NCBI GenBank assembly: GCA_028280845.1
Contig: JANQKZ010000035.1
Location: 124,001 to 188,000 of the forward strand
Direction of reading: 5' to 3'
From: Opitutales bacterium
GTDB taxonomy: Bacteria; Verrucomicrobiota; Verrucomicrobiia; Opitutales; JABSRG01
Length of the DNA: 64,000 bases
The notes below the pieces were generated by a model. It did not search any database. It was not told where the DNA came from and worked only from the letters and a program-made list of their open reading frames with translations. The first letter of the stretch is position 1. Every line of letters starts with the position of its first letter. The position numbers were made by a program, and so were the translations under genes. Shown here piece by piece: positions 1-8,907 of the stretch.

Positions 1-1
1 C

Positions 2-553
2 GATTGCCATCAGGGCCTGCAGTTGCTCTGTCCCAGCCGGGAATATTTAGATATGGCTTACGCTGATTTCCTGCGCGGCCGCCCCCCCGAGCACCCGGTT
101 CCTCTAGTCATGACGTTTTCTGCCCTAGATGAATCCCTCGCTCCTGAAGGGAAACATGTAATGTTTGTCTGGGGGCAGTATCACCCCTACGAGCTGAAGA
201 ACGGGGAACGCTGGGAAGACATCGAAGAGCGGGAGGCTGAAAAGCTAATTTCTGTCGTCGATCAATATGCTCCCGGAACCCGGGATATGGTGGAAGACTG
301 GTATATCCAGACCCCGCTCGGCATTGAGCAGCTCCACGGGATGTATCGGGGTAACGTCATGCACCTGGAAATGAGCTTCGACCAGATGTTCCTTTTCAGG
401 CCGATGCCGGAGCTGTCGGGTTATAAGATACCTTCTCTAAAAGGTTTATATTTAACAGGTTCCAGCACTCACCCCGGGGGAGGTGTGTGGGGTGCTAGTG
501 GATACAATACCGCTCACCTGATGGTCAAAGAACGCAGGGTCTGGGCAAAGTAG
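2..553 (+). CDS. NAD(P)/FAD-dependent oxidoreductase (phytoene desaturase/CrtI-like), C-terminal fragment cut by window start
   Basis: Frame open from base 2; C-terminal motif LKGLYLTGSSTHPGGGVWGASGYNTA typical of CrtI-like FAD oxidoreductases. Confidence 0.8.
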   Translation, partial: DCHQGLQLLCPSREYLDMAYADFLRGRPPEHPVPLVMTFSALDESLAPEGKHVMFVWGQYHPYELKNGERWEDIEEREAEKLISVVDQYAPGTRDMVEDWYIQTPLGIEQLHGMYRGNVMHLEMSFDQMFLFRPMPELSGYKIPSLKGLYLTGSSTHPGGGVWGASGYNTAHLMVKERRVWAK

Positions 554-590
554 GGTCACAACAACAACTAATTCAGTGCCCTGAAGTTAT

Positions 591-638
591 TAGGGTATTT
601 ACCCTATTTATGACTGTTAAAATAAGGTAAACACCCTA
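591..638. promoter_or_regulatory. Dyad-symmetric operator-like element upstream of the 649 ORF
   Basis: TAGGGTATTTACCCTAT (591-607) and ATAAGGTAAACACCCTA (622-638) form a near-perfect inverted repeat; the left arm is itself AGGGTA-TT-TACCCT. Confidence 0.4.
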
Positions 639-648
639 TATTCATGAA

Positions 649-1260
649 ATGGGCATTGGTATCAGTCTCTCTCTCGCCCCCTTCGAAGACCCTCTCCTCG
701 CCGTGAGCATCGAAGGGTATTTGTGGGAAGATATGATGGAGGAACTGGACCGGGTAGCCTTTGAACTGGGGTATACGGACTATTCGATGGTTCGGGATCG
801 TCTGGAGGATCGGTGCCTTGTCCAATCCATGGCCATTGAACAGGAGGTGGTTGGCATGGTCCGTCTCTATATGGAGGCGGGCAACGGTCAGATCTCCGAA
901 TTTGATGCGCTGGAGCTGGTCAATCACATCGTGATGGCCCGGGATTATTTCCAGCTTACTCCGCAGGAGTTTAAGGATGGTTCCCCTAAAAAGATAATTG
1001 GCGATCATGGAGCGGAGTATGGAACGCTGACGGAAATGTTGGGAGAATGGAAAGCTCAGGCCCTGCGCAGCACGATTTCTAAGATGACCCGGGACTGTTA
1101 CATTGGGGACATCCGCATGCATGTCGAAAGTCCAGGCTCCGAAGCATCCGAGGACGTGAAGGATAGCAAAACCGCCTTCGAGACGAAGGTGGTCAAAGCC
1201 ACGCGGTCCAATTTCCGCCAAAGTATCTCTGCCTTATTCAAAACGGCAAAGACAGGGTAG
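649..1260 (+). CDS. hypothetical protein
   Basis: 203 aa ORF with ordinary protein-like composition; no recognised domain. Confidence 0.6.
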   Translation: MGIGISLSLAPFEDPLLAVSIEGYLWEDMMEELDRVAFELGYTDYSMVRDRLEDRCLVQSMAIEQEVVGMVRLYMEAGNGQISEFDALELVNHIVMARDYFQLTPQEFKDGSPKKIIGDHGAEYGTLTEMLGEWKAQALRSTISKMTRDCYIGDIRMHVESPGSEASEDVKDSKTAFETKVVKATRSNFRQSISALFKTAKTG

Positions 1261-1356
1261 ATCCGGCGATCGGGCCAGGGAACTGTAAAAATTTAACAGG
1301 GTCCAAAGTGGAACGCAACTTGCGGCAAGGGCCAATAAAATGGGAATAAGAACCCA

Positions 1357-1959
1357 TTGCCAAAACCATCAGTGGAACTCAGGATAAGAATTATGCGAGA
1401 TATTCAACAGGCGGATACTCAAAATTTATCAGGACAACTGCTCATTGCACATCCCTCTCTTCACGATCCAAACTTCAATAAGACTGTTGTGCTTATTAGT
1501 GCCCATACCGAAGAAGAGGGCACCCTTGGAGTGATATTGAACCGGCCGATCGGGAAAACCCTGGGTGAATTAAACGCGGAGTATACCTACAGTCCACTTT
1601 CTGATGTCCCTATCTTTACCGGGGGCCCAGTCCGGGATGAGGAAATTATCCTCACGGCCTGGTTCTGGGAAGAAGACTCCCAGGTGTTTCGTCTGTATTT
1701 CGGGATCGATGAATCGAAAGCCTTGGAAATCAAGATGATGAACCCAGAGGCGGAATTTCGCGCCTTTCTCGGCTATGCCGGATGGGATGGTGGACAACTG
1801 GAGGATGAGCTCTCCCAGGATGCCTGGGTGATGGCTCATATCGGGCATTCCGTGATGGATTCTTCGGAAGGGGAGTGGTTTTGGAAAAAGGTCATTAGCG
1901 GCGTGAGTCCCGAGCTTGGATTCCTGGCGGATCTCCCGGAAGACCCTTCCCTGAACTGA
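1357..1959 (+). CDS. YqgE/AlgH family protein (UPF0301)
   Basis: SGQLLIAHPSLHDPNFNKTVVLI...GTLGVILNRPIGKTL...PIFTGGPV family signature. Confidence 0.93.
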   Translation: MPKPSVELRIRIMRDIQQADTQNLSGQLLIAHPSLHDPNFNKTVVLISAHTEEEGTLGVILNRPIGKTLGELNAEYTYSPLSDVPIFTGGPVRDEEIILTAWFWEEDSQVFRLYFGIDESKALEIKMMNPEAEFRAFLGYAGWDGGQLEDELSQDAWVMAHIGHSVMDSSEGEWFWKKVISGVSPELGFLADLPEDPSLN

Positions 1960-1971
1960 AGTGGCCTGATC

Positions 1972-2427
1972 ATGAGGAGCCATCTCCAGGAGGCTCGGCC
2001 CGGAGAAGCCAAAGCGATTTCCAAATTCATCACGCGGTCCAAAGCACATTGGGATTATCCGGAATCGTGGATGAAGCTGTGGAAGGATGATCTGACTGTG
2101 ACAGAATCCGAGCTACAGACCATCCATGCCTACTGGTTTTGCCAGAACGGCGAAGTGGTTGGTTTCTTTGCCCTCAAACCCGACGAACCCCAGTGGGAGC
2201 TGGAGCATTTCTGGCTGTCCCCAAGCCGCATTGGTCAGGGCTTAGGGGCTGGGATGTGGGAGGCCATGGCGGGCCGCCTGAAATCATTCAACCGGACTCA
2301 ACTCAGGGTCGTGTCAGATCCCAACGCACAGGGCTTCTACGAACGCATGGGCGGAACCCATGTATGGTGGGTCCCGGGAGTCCCGGCGGGCCGCCGCCTA
2401 CCTCTGCTGACGTTTCAGTTTGAGTAG
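1972..2427 (+). CDS. GNAT family N-acetyltransferase
   Basis: HFWLSPSRIGQGLGAGMWEAM...LRVVSDPNAQGFYERMG matches GNAT motif A/B. Confidence 0.88.
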   Translation: MRSHLQEARPGEAKAISKFITRSKAHWDYPESWMKLWKDDLTVTESELQTIHAYWFCQNGEVVGFFALKPDEPQWELEHFWLSPSRIGQGLGAGMWEAMAGRLKSFNRTQLRVVSDPNAQGFYERMGGTHVWWVPGVPAGRRLPLLTFQFE

Positions 2428-2551
2428 GATCGCGTGAAAACGGTTCCCGTCCTTGTAAAATATGTTGAGGAGGAGGCAAAATCCGTCGGAAACCCATTGA
2501 CAAGGATCGAAATCCTTACTTTTCTGTCCGTTTTCCCAAATTTCTAGACCG

Positions 2552-2677
2552 ATGAAAGTCGTATCGTCCATTAAAACTCTCAAAAATCGTCATCCCGACT
2601 GCCAGGTGGTTCGCCGGAAGGGACGTATTTATGTGATTAACAAAACCAACCCGCGCTTCAAGGCTCGGCAAGGTTAA
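2552..2677 (+). CDS. rpmJ: 50S ribosomal protein bL36, zinc-free (C-) form
   Basis: 41 aa [41 protein letters not shown]; not in the supplied ORF track because it is short. Confidence 0.95.
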   Translation: MKVVSSIKTLKNRHPDCQVVRRKGRIYVINKTNPRFKARQG

Positions 2678-2696
2678 TTCAAATTTCGTTTCATCC

Positions 2697-2942
2697 ATGA
2701 AAGCCGCCATCCATCCGCAGTTGAACAACGTCTGCTTCGTAGACGTGTCTTCCGGAAAGAAATTCCTGACCAAGTCCACCATGAAGTCGCAACGCACCGA
2801 AAATATCGACGGTGAAGACTACTTCGTGATCGTGCGCGACATCACGTCTGACTCCCACCCGGCCTTCACCGGTGAAAAGCGCTTCGTGGACACCGCAGGT
2901 CGCGTGGAGAAGTTTCAAAACAAATTCCGTCGCCGCCGCTAA
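2697..2942 (+). CDS. rpmE2: 50S ribosomal protein bL31 type B (zinc-free)
   Basis: MKAAIHPQLNNVCFVDVSSGKKFLTKSTM...HPAFTGEKRFVDTAGRVEKFQNKF; lacks the CxxC zinc motif. Confidence 0.95.
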   Translation: MKAAIHPQLNNVCFVDVSSGKKFLTKSTMKSQRTENIDGEDYFVIVRDITSDSHPAFTGEKRFVDTAGRVEKFQNKFRRRR

Positions 2943-2960
2943 CTGCGCCAGACTTTCCAG

Positions 2961-2989
2961 CCCTTCCGGTCCCCCGGAAGGGTTTTTTT
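2961..2989 (+). terminator. Rho-independent terminator after rpmE2
   Basis: CCCTTCCGG-TCCC-CCGGAAGGG followed by TTTTTTT. Confidence 0.92.
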
Positions 2990-3425
2990 ATGCCCGGACC
3001 CCAAGGGGTGTCAATACGCTGTGTATATACACCTGGAGTGGGGAAGACGGCGGGATTGTGGAGGGGCGTGGAATATGGTAGCGGACTTCTGGATCTAAAT
3101 AGGAATCATACATGACGATGGAGCCGGAATCCTATGTAACGGTAGTGAAAACTGGATGGCCAGCGCTCGCGCCATGTCCTGGCGAATCGATTCCCCGATG
3201 ACCAAGTTGCTGGTCTCCCAGTGACGCAGGAAATGCCGGGTTGTCATCTGGTAGGTCCGGAAGCCTCGACATTGCCGCACCAGGTGATGACGGTGATGCA
3301 CTTGAAGGATGATGTCCGGGTCATCCCGGAAAGGGTTCATATTCATCCCGGGCTCAACGAGGCGATTCTAGCCGCGACCGTTCGGGTAATCGGGGAGGTT
3401 CGGGCCTGGCAGGCGAGACGAAAGA

Positions 3426-3707
3426 TTAGCCCTTCCTTACTTTTTCTTTGGCAGCTTCCAGTTCGTCCTGGAGGCGGGTGCGTTCATCGCGGAGCTGGCG
3501 CTCCAGCTGTTCGATATCCTGTGAGTTTCCTTCCTGGCGGGCCTTGATCAGTTTATCAGACAGGAAGACCTCCCGCTCGGCAATTTTGGCCTTATATTTT
3601 TGGTCGATGTCGGCCAGGGTTTGTTTCTGTTCTGGAGACAGAGGGGTGCCAGCATCCGGGTCTTCTTTGGTCAGACGCTCCATGGCGAGTTCATATGCGG
3701 ATTTCAT
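3426..3707 (-). CDS. hypothetical coiled-coil protein
   Basis: 93 aa charged helical ORF; 4 bp overlap with the upstream comEC-like gene suggests translational coupling. Confidence 0.7.
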   Translation of the reverse strand: MKSAYELAMERLTKEDPDAGTPLSPEQKQTLADIDQKYKAKIAEREVFLSDKLIKARQEGNSQDIEQLERQLRDERTRLQDELEAAKEKVRKG

Positions 3708-5416
3708 AGGGAATGGATAAACACATTGAAGAGAAAGACAGCAACTCCGAAGGGGAGAAAAAGTTCCTGTAACCAGGGAGCCAAATTAGGCGGGCTTTTC
3801 GAGCGGGGCAGAAAGAGGAATGCCCCGATACCGAGGCCGAGGGCGAGCCAGGCAGGAAAGGGAATGCCTGGCGTGGGAATCCAGGATCCGGGAAGGCGAT
3901 AAACGGTCTCGGTGAGCATGACCATCATTTGAATGTTTGTGAGGGCGACGGTGTTGAGGAGCGGCACCAGAGGGGCCAGGCCAATGAAGCCGAAGGCGAG
4001 GCTGACTGCGCCTGACCCGATGATGACCATGGCAAGGAAGACGAGGGGAATGTTGAGCAAGAAGCTAAAGGGGGAGACGAGGCCAAAAGTGGAGGCGGTA
4101 ATTGGCTGGCTACCGACAAAGGCGGCAAAGCTGATGGCGGCGCTCTCCACGATGCCCAACTTTCCCCGGTAAACGGAGCGGGTCACGATATCCGGGGGTT
4201 GACCCGGGATATGGGCAGGTGGAGACAGCGCACGTCTCCAACGTTGGGCCAGGGGAATACCAATCAGGAGGATGGCCAGGACAACCACGTAACTGAGCTG
4301 AAAACCGGTATCAAAGAGCAGTCGCGGGTTGATTAACAGATGGATGAAGGCGGACGCGATGAGGATGGAGAGTCCCTGGGGTTTGCGTTGGAGCCAGCGG
4401 GCGAGGATGTAGAGGAAGATCATGGTGAAGGCACGGAGAGCGGATTGGCTGAAACCCGTGGCGCCGATAAAACTGCCCAGAAGGATGAGCAGAAGGAGGG
4501 ATTTTGCGGAGAAGGGAAGGGGCATGAGCCGCATGAAGAGATGGAGCCACAAGGCAATGATGCCAATATGAAGCCCGCTGATAGCAAAGAGGTGCATGGT
4601 CCCCGAGCGACGGAACATATCGGCGTACTGGTCCTGGATATTCCCGGCTTCTCCGAGCATCATTGCCTTAAAAATCTGGACTTGGAGCTGGTTGGGGCGC
4701 GGCCCCCATGGAGTGGTTTCGAGAATCATTTTAGCCCGTTGATTTTGTTGGTGAAAGGCCTGTTGGAAAAGGGAAGGAGGATGGGTTTCTTTAATAATCC
4801 AGGCGCGATCGAGGTAGAACTGACACCCCTTTTGCCGAAGGAAGTTGAGGAAGGACGGAGATAGCTGGCTGTATTCGAGATAGTCGGGATTGTGAAGCGG
4901 AATGAGGATTCCAGTCACTTCGAGCCGGGAGCCCCGAATCCACGGGTGTTGTTCCGAAGGGAAGGCCTGAACCAGCACCCGGGACTCAGGAAAGCGGGCG
5001 GGTTCTCCGGGTTTGGGCGTTAGCCAGGCCAGGCCGAGAGCAAGGGAGGTGTCGGCCGGATCTCCGATCTGTTTTTCGAGGGTCAACAGCGCGGTGACTT
5101 CACGCGGCGGTAGTCGGTCCCAGGGATGTGGATTGGTTTCGAGGGGGTGCCGATGCCCCTGAGTGTAGAGGGTAAAGAGTGCGATCATGCCTGCTGAAAA
5201 GACAAATGCCCATACCCATGGTCTGAAGGGGCTGCGTTTCCAGGCTAGCCAAGTGGCTCCAGCGAGGCTGAACAGACCACATGCCCAGAGTAGTGTGGGG
5301 CTCAGGGATAGGTTGCCAAATCCCAACCAGATCCCCAGGACGAGGGGTAAGCATAACCAGGCTGAGGGGACCCGGTGGGCCTTTTCCTGCTGATCAGAAT
5401 TCTCCCTGAACTCCAT
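3704..5416 (-). CDS. comEC: ComEC/Rec2 family competence protein lacking the C-terminal MBL domain
   Basis: LFAISGLHIGIIALWLH...GFSQSALRAFTM...LFDTGFQLSYVVVLAIL core; N-terminal DUF4131-like region; protein ends after the TM helices. Confidence 0.9.
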   Translation of the reverse strand: MEFRENSDQQEKAHRVPSAWLCLPLVLGIWLGFGNLSLSPTLLWACGLFSLAGATWLAWKRSPFRPWVWAFVFSAGMIALFTLYTQGHRHPLETNPHPWDRLPPREVTALLTLEKQIGDPADTSLALGLAWLTPKPGEPARFPESRVLVQAFPSEQHPWIRGSRLEVTGILIPLHNPDYLEYSQLSPSFLNFLRQKGCQFYLDRAWIIKETHPPSLFQQAFHQQNQRAKMILETTPWGPRPNQLQVQIFKAMMLGEAGNIQDQYADMFRRSGTMHLFAISGLHIGIIALWLHLFMRLMPLPFSAKSLLLLILLGSFIGATGFSQSALRAFTMIFLYILARWLQRKPQGLSILIASAFIHLLINPRLLFDTGFQLSYVVVLAILLIGIPLAQRWRRALSPPAHIPGQPPDIVTRSVYRGKLGIVESAAISFAAFVGSQPITASTFGLVSPFSFLLNIPLVFLAMVIIGSGAVSLAFGFIGLAPLVPLLNTVALTNIQMMVMLTETVYRLPGSWIPTPGIPFPAWLALGLGIGAFLFLPRSKSPPNLAPWLQELFLPFGVAVFLFNVFIHSL

Positions 5417-6212
5417 GACTGATGAACCGCTTCCCCGATACTTGAAGCGGGTTTGTCATGGCATCCTGCAAATAGCTGTGACCCGTTGTTACCGCTTCCT
5501 CCATTGGTTTTCCCTTTGCTAACTCTGCCGCAATAGCTGAGGATAAGGTACATCCACTGCCGTGGGTGTCGACCTCCTTTTTACAATCGGTTTCCAGGAT
5601 CATGGGTTGCCCTCCGGGCCAGAGGAAAACATCCTGGATCTGCTCCTTTTTAAGGTGGCCTCCCTTGATGAGAAAGGCGGTCTGGTAGGTATCGGTCAAT
5701 GTTCTGGCGGCTTTCATCATCTCCTCCAGATTCGTCGGCATGGTGCCCAGGAGGACTTGCACTTCATCCAGATTTGGAGTGACGAGGGCGGCCACGGGCA
5801 AGAGGTCCTGTTTGAGGGCAACGATGGCTTCGGGTTGGAGGAGAACAGCCCCGCTGGTTGCGACCATGACGGGGTCGACCACGGCCGGAGCCGGGCTATC
5901 CCTGAGGATTTGGGCGACCAGCTTGATGATGGGGGATGAAAAGAGCATGCCAGTCTTGATGGCCCCGACCTGAAAGTAGGCTTGCGTCTGGTTCCATTGG
6001 TCCTGAATGAAGTCGAGGGGTAGTTGTTCTATACCGGTGACGCCATCTGGGTTTTGCGCCGTGAGGCAGCAGAAAACGGTGTTCCCGAAGACCCCTCGGG
6101 CGGCGAAGGTGAGGAGGTCGGCCTGGATACCGGCTCCACAGCCGGAGTCGGAGGTTGCAATGGATACGGCGACGGGAAGGTCTTGGCTGGAAGGATGCAA
6201 GGATTTGGACAT
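5394..6212 (-). CDS. thiD: bifunctional hydroxymethylpyrimidine kinase/phosphomethylpyrimidine kinase
   Basis: [38 protein letters not shown]...[21 protein letters not shown]. Confidence 0.93.
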   Translation of the reverse strand: MSKSLHPSSQDLPVAVSIATSDSGCGAGIQADLLTFAARGVFGNTVFCCLTAQNPDGVTGIEQLPLDFIQDQWNQTQAYFQVGAIKTGMLFSSPIIKLVAQILRDSPAPAVVDPVMVATSGAVLLQPEAIVALKQDLLPVAALVTPNLDEVQVLLGTMPTNLEEMMKAARTLTDTYQTAFLIKGGHLKKEQIQDVFLWPGGQPMILETDCKKEVDTHGSGCTLSSAIAAELAKGKPMEEAVTTGHSYLQDAMTNPLQVSGKRFISHGVQGEF

Positions 6213-6270
6213 ATAAAAATTAAATCGTTGAATAGGGGTGGGGAGGAATCAACGCTGAAAGATTCTCGAA

Positions 6271-7626
6271 ATGGCGAAGGGTCACCAGGATGAATTATTT
6301 CGAGCCGCGAGTGCTCAGGAAACGGATGCTCTCCCGTCGGGGGACCGAAGCCGTAAGCCCCTCGCGGTCCGGATGCGCCCGAAGACCCTGGCCGACATTG
6401 TGGGCCAGGACCACTTGACTGATTCCGATGCTTTGCTTCCGCGTCTCATCGAAGCGGATACTTTTGGTAGTTTACTCTTTTATGGACCTCCGGGGTGCGG
6501 AAAGACCAGCATGGCCCAGGTCATCGCCGGGGAGACAGGCAGTCATTTTGTTCAGGTGAATGCAGTGCTATCCAATGTGGCAGAGCTTCGAGACATTCTG
6601 CGGCTGGCGCGCTATGAGCCTGAGCGCCGAACGATTTTATTCATTGATGAAATTCACCGTTTCAACAAGGCACAGCAGGACCTGCTTCTCCCGGATGTGG
6701 AAGCGGGTAATGTCCGGTTGATCGGTGCGACGACCCACAATCCCGGGTTCTACGTCATCCCTCCGCTGGTCAGCCGGAGTCATCTCTTTCGCCTGGAGCC
6801 TCTCACTGAAGAGGCGGTGGTCACGGTTTTGCGGCGTGCCCTGGAGGATGATACGGTAGGCTTGAAAAGCCATGATGCGCAGGTTCCGGAATCTGTCCTG
6901 GCTGGCTTGGCCCGGCTGTGCGATGGGGACTTGCGGCGCGCGCTCAATGCGCTGGAGACCCTGGTCCTCAGTCATGGGGTAGGGGCTGCAGTGTCAGAAG
7001 AGAGCCTGGAGGCTTTTGCGCGCGAGCGCCGAATTCGCTACGATGCGAATGAAGATGAACACTATGATACAGCGAGTGCGTTTATCAAAAGCATGCGCGG
7101 GGGCGACCCTGACGCAGCCCTCTACTGGATGGTGAAAATGCTGGCGGGCGGGGAGGACCCCCGTTTCATTGCCCGCCGAATGGTCATCCTGGCAAGCGAA
7201 GATATCGGGTTGGCCGATTCTCGAGCTCTCCTGGTAGCCAATGCGGCCTTTGATGCGTGTGAGCGAATCGGGTTGCCGGAGTGTGAACTCAACCTTGCGC
7301 ATGCCTGCATTTTCCTGGCCACTTCCCCGAAGAGTAATTCGTCGACGGAGGCGCTCAGTCGAGCCAAGCGTGAACTGAAGCAGAATCCCCTTCAATCTGT
7401 CCCGTTGTGGATTCGAGATGGACATGGGGCGGCCAATCGCCAGGCAGGTCACGCCAAGGATTATCAGTATAGCCATGAGTTTCCCGAAGCGATCAGCGGT
7501 CAAGAATACATGCTGACCCCGAAGATCTTTTACCAGCCGAAATCCGCGGGTTCGGAGGCGGCTATTCGTGAGCGGCTGGAACGATGGAAACAACTAAAAG
7601 TAGAGCGCAACCGGGAGGATTCCTGA
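6271..7626 (+). CDS. rarA: replication-associated recombination protein A (AAA+ ATPase)
   Basis: RMRPKTLADIVGQDHL, Walker A FYGPPGCGKTS, IDEIHRFNKAQQD, C-terminal MgsA/RarA domain. Confidence 0.95.
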   Translation: MAKGHQDELFRAASAQETDALPSGDRSRKPLAVRMRPKTLADIVGQDHLTDSDALLPRLIEADTFGSLLFYGPPGCGKTSMAQVIAGETGSHFVQVNAVLSNVAELRDILRLARYEPERRTILFIDEIHRFNKAQQDLLLPDVEAGNVRLIGATTHNPGFYVIPPLVSRSHLFRLEPLTEEAVVTVLRRALEDDTVGLKSHDAQVPESVLAGLARLCDGDLRRALNALETLVLSHGVGAAVSEESLEAFARERRIRYDANEDEHYDTASAFIKSMRGGDPDAALYWMVKMLAGGEDPRFIARRMVILASEDIGLADSRALLVANAAFDACERIGLPECELNLAHACIFLATSPKSNSSTEALSRAKRELKQNPLQSVPLWIRDGHGAANRQAGHAKDYQYSHEFPEAISGQEYMLTPKIFYQPKSAGSEAAIRERLERWKQLKVERNREDS

Positions 7627-7682
7627 GGAATACAAACTATTGCCTCCTGCATGGGCTTCCCCTAAGCTCAGGCCCTCCTTTT

Positions 7683-8168
7683 ATGAAAACCATATTCTCT
7701 CTTTTTTTCCTGTTGAGCTTAGTCGGGGTTGCCTCGGTGCAGGCCCAGGAGGCGGAAGCCCCCACGGCGGCGACCGTTCCCGTTGAAGAATGGAACGGCT
7801 CGGTAGACGAGTTTGGCTTTATTCCTGAGCTGGGGCATTATGCTGCATATAATGAGGGCTATCTCAATTTTCGGGTATGGAACAACCGGATACGCCTCTA
7901 TTTTATGGACAAAGACCGCAGGGTCATCGAGAGCCCGGTTGATTTGGCCACAGCGCGGCTCACGATTCGGGGGGACCGTAACCAGTTCATCCGGATGCAA
8001 CCCCAGGGAAAGTATTTGGGATCTCCTCAATTTTTGCGCCCCCCCTTCCTGTTTCGGGTAAACCTGGTTGTTCGGGACGGTGGGGAGAGCGAGGAAGAAC
8101 CAAACTCTGCTTTCTCCTTCATGTTTCGACAGGATCGGATCACTCCGGGAGAGGAACCGGAGTCCTGA
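7683..8168 (+). CDS. hypothetical exported protein
   Basis: Signal peptide MKTIFSLFFLLSLVGVASVQAQ from internal ATG; no recognised domain. Confidence 0.7.
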   Translation: MKTIFSLFFLLSLVGVASVQAQEAEAPTAATVPVEEWNGSVDEFGFIPELGHYAAYNEGYLNFRVWNNRIRLYFMDKDRRVIESPVDLATARLTIRGDRNQFIRMQPQGKYLGSPQFLRPPFLFRVNLVVRDGGESEEEPNSAFSFMFRQDRITPGEEPES

Positions 8169-8215
8169 CCGGATATGTGTGATGACTGGTATCCCTGCCT
8201 TACCTGCTACGTGAT

Positions 8216-8740
8216 TTGCGACATCCAGCCCTAGTATTTTTAGTTAACATGGTAGCCATCGGGCTTGGCGTGGCGGCAGCCGCGGCCACCAGCTCGGGAA
8301 TCTCCTATGACACGAAGGGAACCTTGTTCTGGGTTTGTTTCTTTATGGGTATCTTTAATGCCATCCTGCGGCCGCTGATGATCCTGATGGCACTGCCCTT
8401 TGTCATATTCACCCTGGGTTTGGGAATTTTTGTCATTAATGCTCTGTTGGTTTTGTTGGTCAGCAGCATGGTGCCGGGTTTTGAGGTGACTTCCTTTTGG
8501 AGTGCACTCTGGGCGGCGGTTCTCGTCAGCATTGTGAATATGTTGTTGAACCCGCTACTGGGGACCAAACCGCGTCCGAAGGGGAAGAACTTTCGTTGGT
8601 CAGCCACTGTTCGGGGGCCAGATGGGCGTGTTCGCTCCTACGGGAATCAAAGCGAGTCGTCGGGCGAAGGCGGATCGCGACGCATCGGCCGTGGGCCGCG
8701 TCGAGAGGTGAAGGCCGATGATGATGTAATTGATGTGTGA
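8216..8740 (+). CDS. phage holin family (YvlD/phage_holin_4-like) membrane protein
   Basis: FFMGIFNAILRPLMILMALPFVIFTLGLGIFVINALLVLLVSSMVPGFEV. Confidence 0.82.
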   Translation: MRHPALVFLVNMVAIGLGVAAAAATSSGISYDTKGTLFWVCFFMGIFNAILRPLMILMALPFVIFTLGLGIFVINALLVLLVSSMVPGFEVTSFWSALWAAVLVSIVNMLLNPLLGTKPRPKGKNFRWSATVRGPDGRVRSYGNQSESSGEGGSRRIGRGPRREVKADDDVIDV

Positions 8741-8907
8741 CCGACAGGCATTCATCTTACCGGAGTGAGAGTGAGTGGAATGGCGTTAGGACTTATGTCT
8801 TACCGTTACGCGGTTCCACTTCCTTCATTCTCCCCATTGACGCGGCGCAGAAAACCTGTTGATTTTGCTCTCTTTGACGACACGGAAACCCCTCAACATT
8901 TTTGGAT

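Noticed and set aside
3095-3425. Possible degraded coding sequence between rpmE2 terminator and the 93 aa ORF
   Set aside because: Fragments such as VHIHPGLNEAILAATVRVIGEVRAWQARRKIS look protein-like but no family could be recognised
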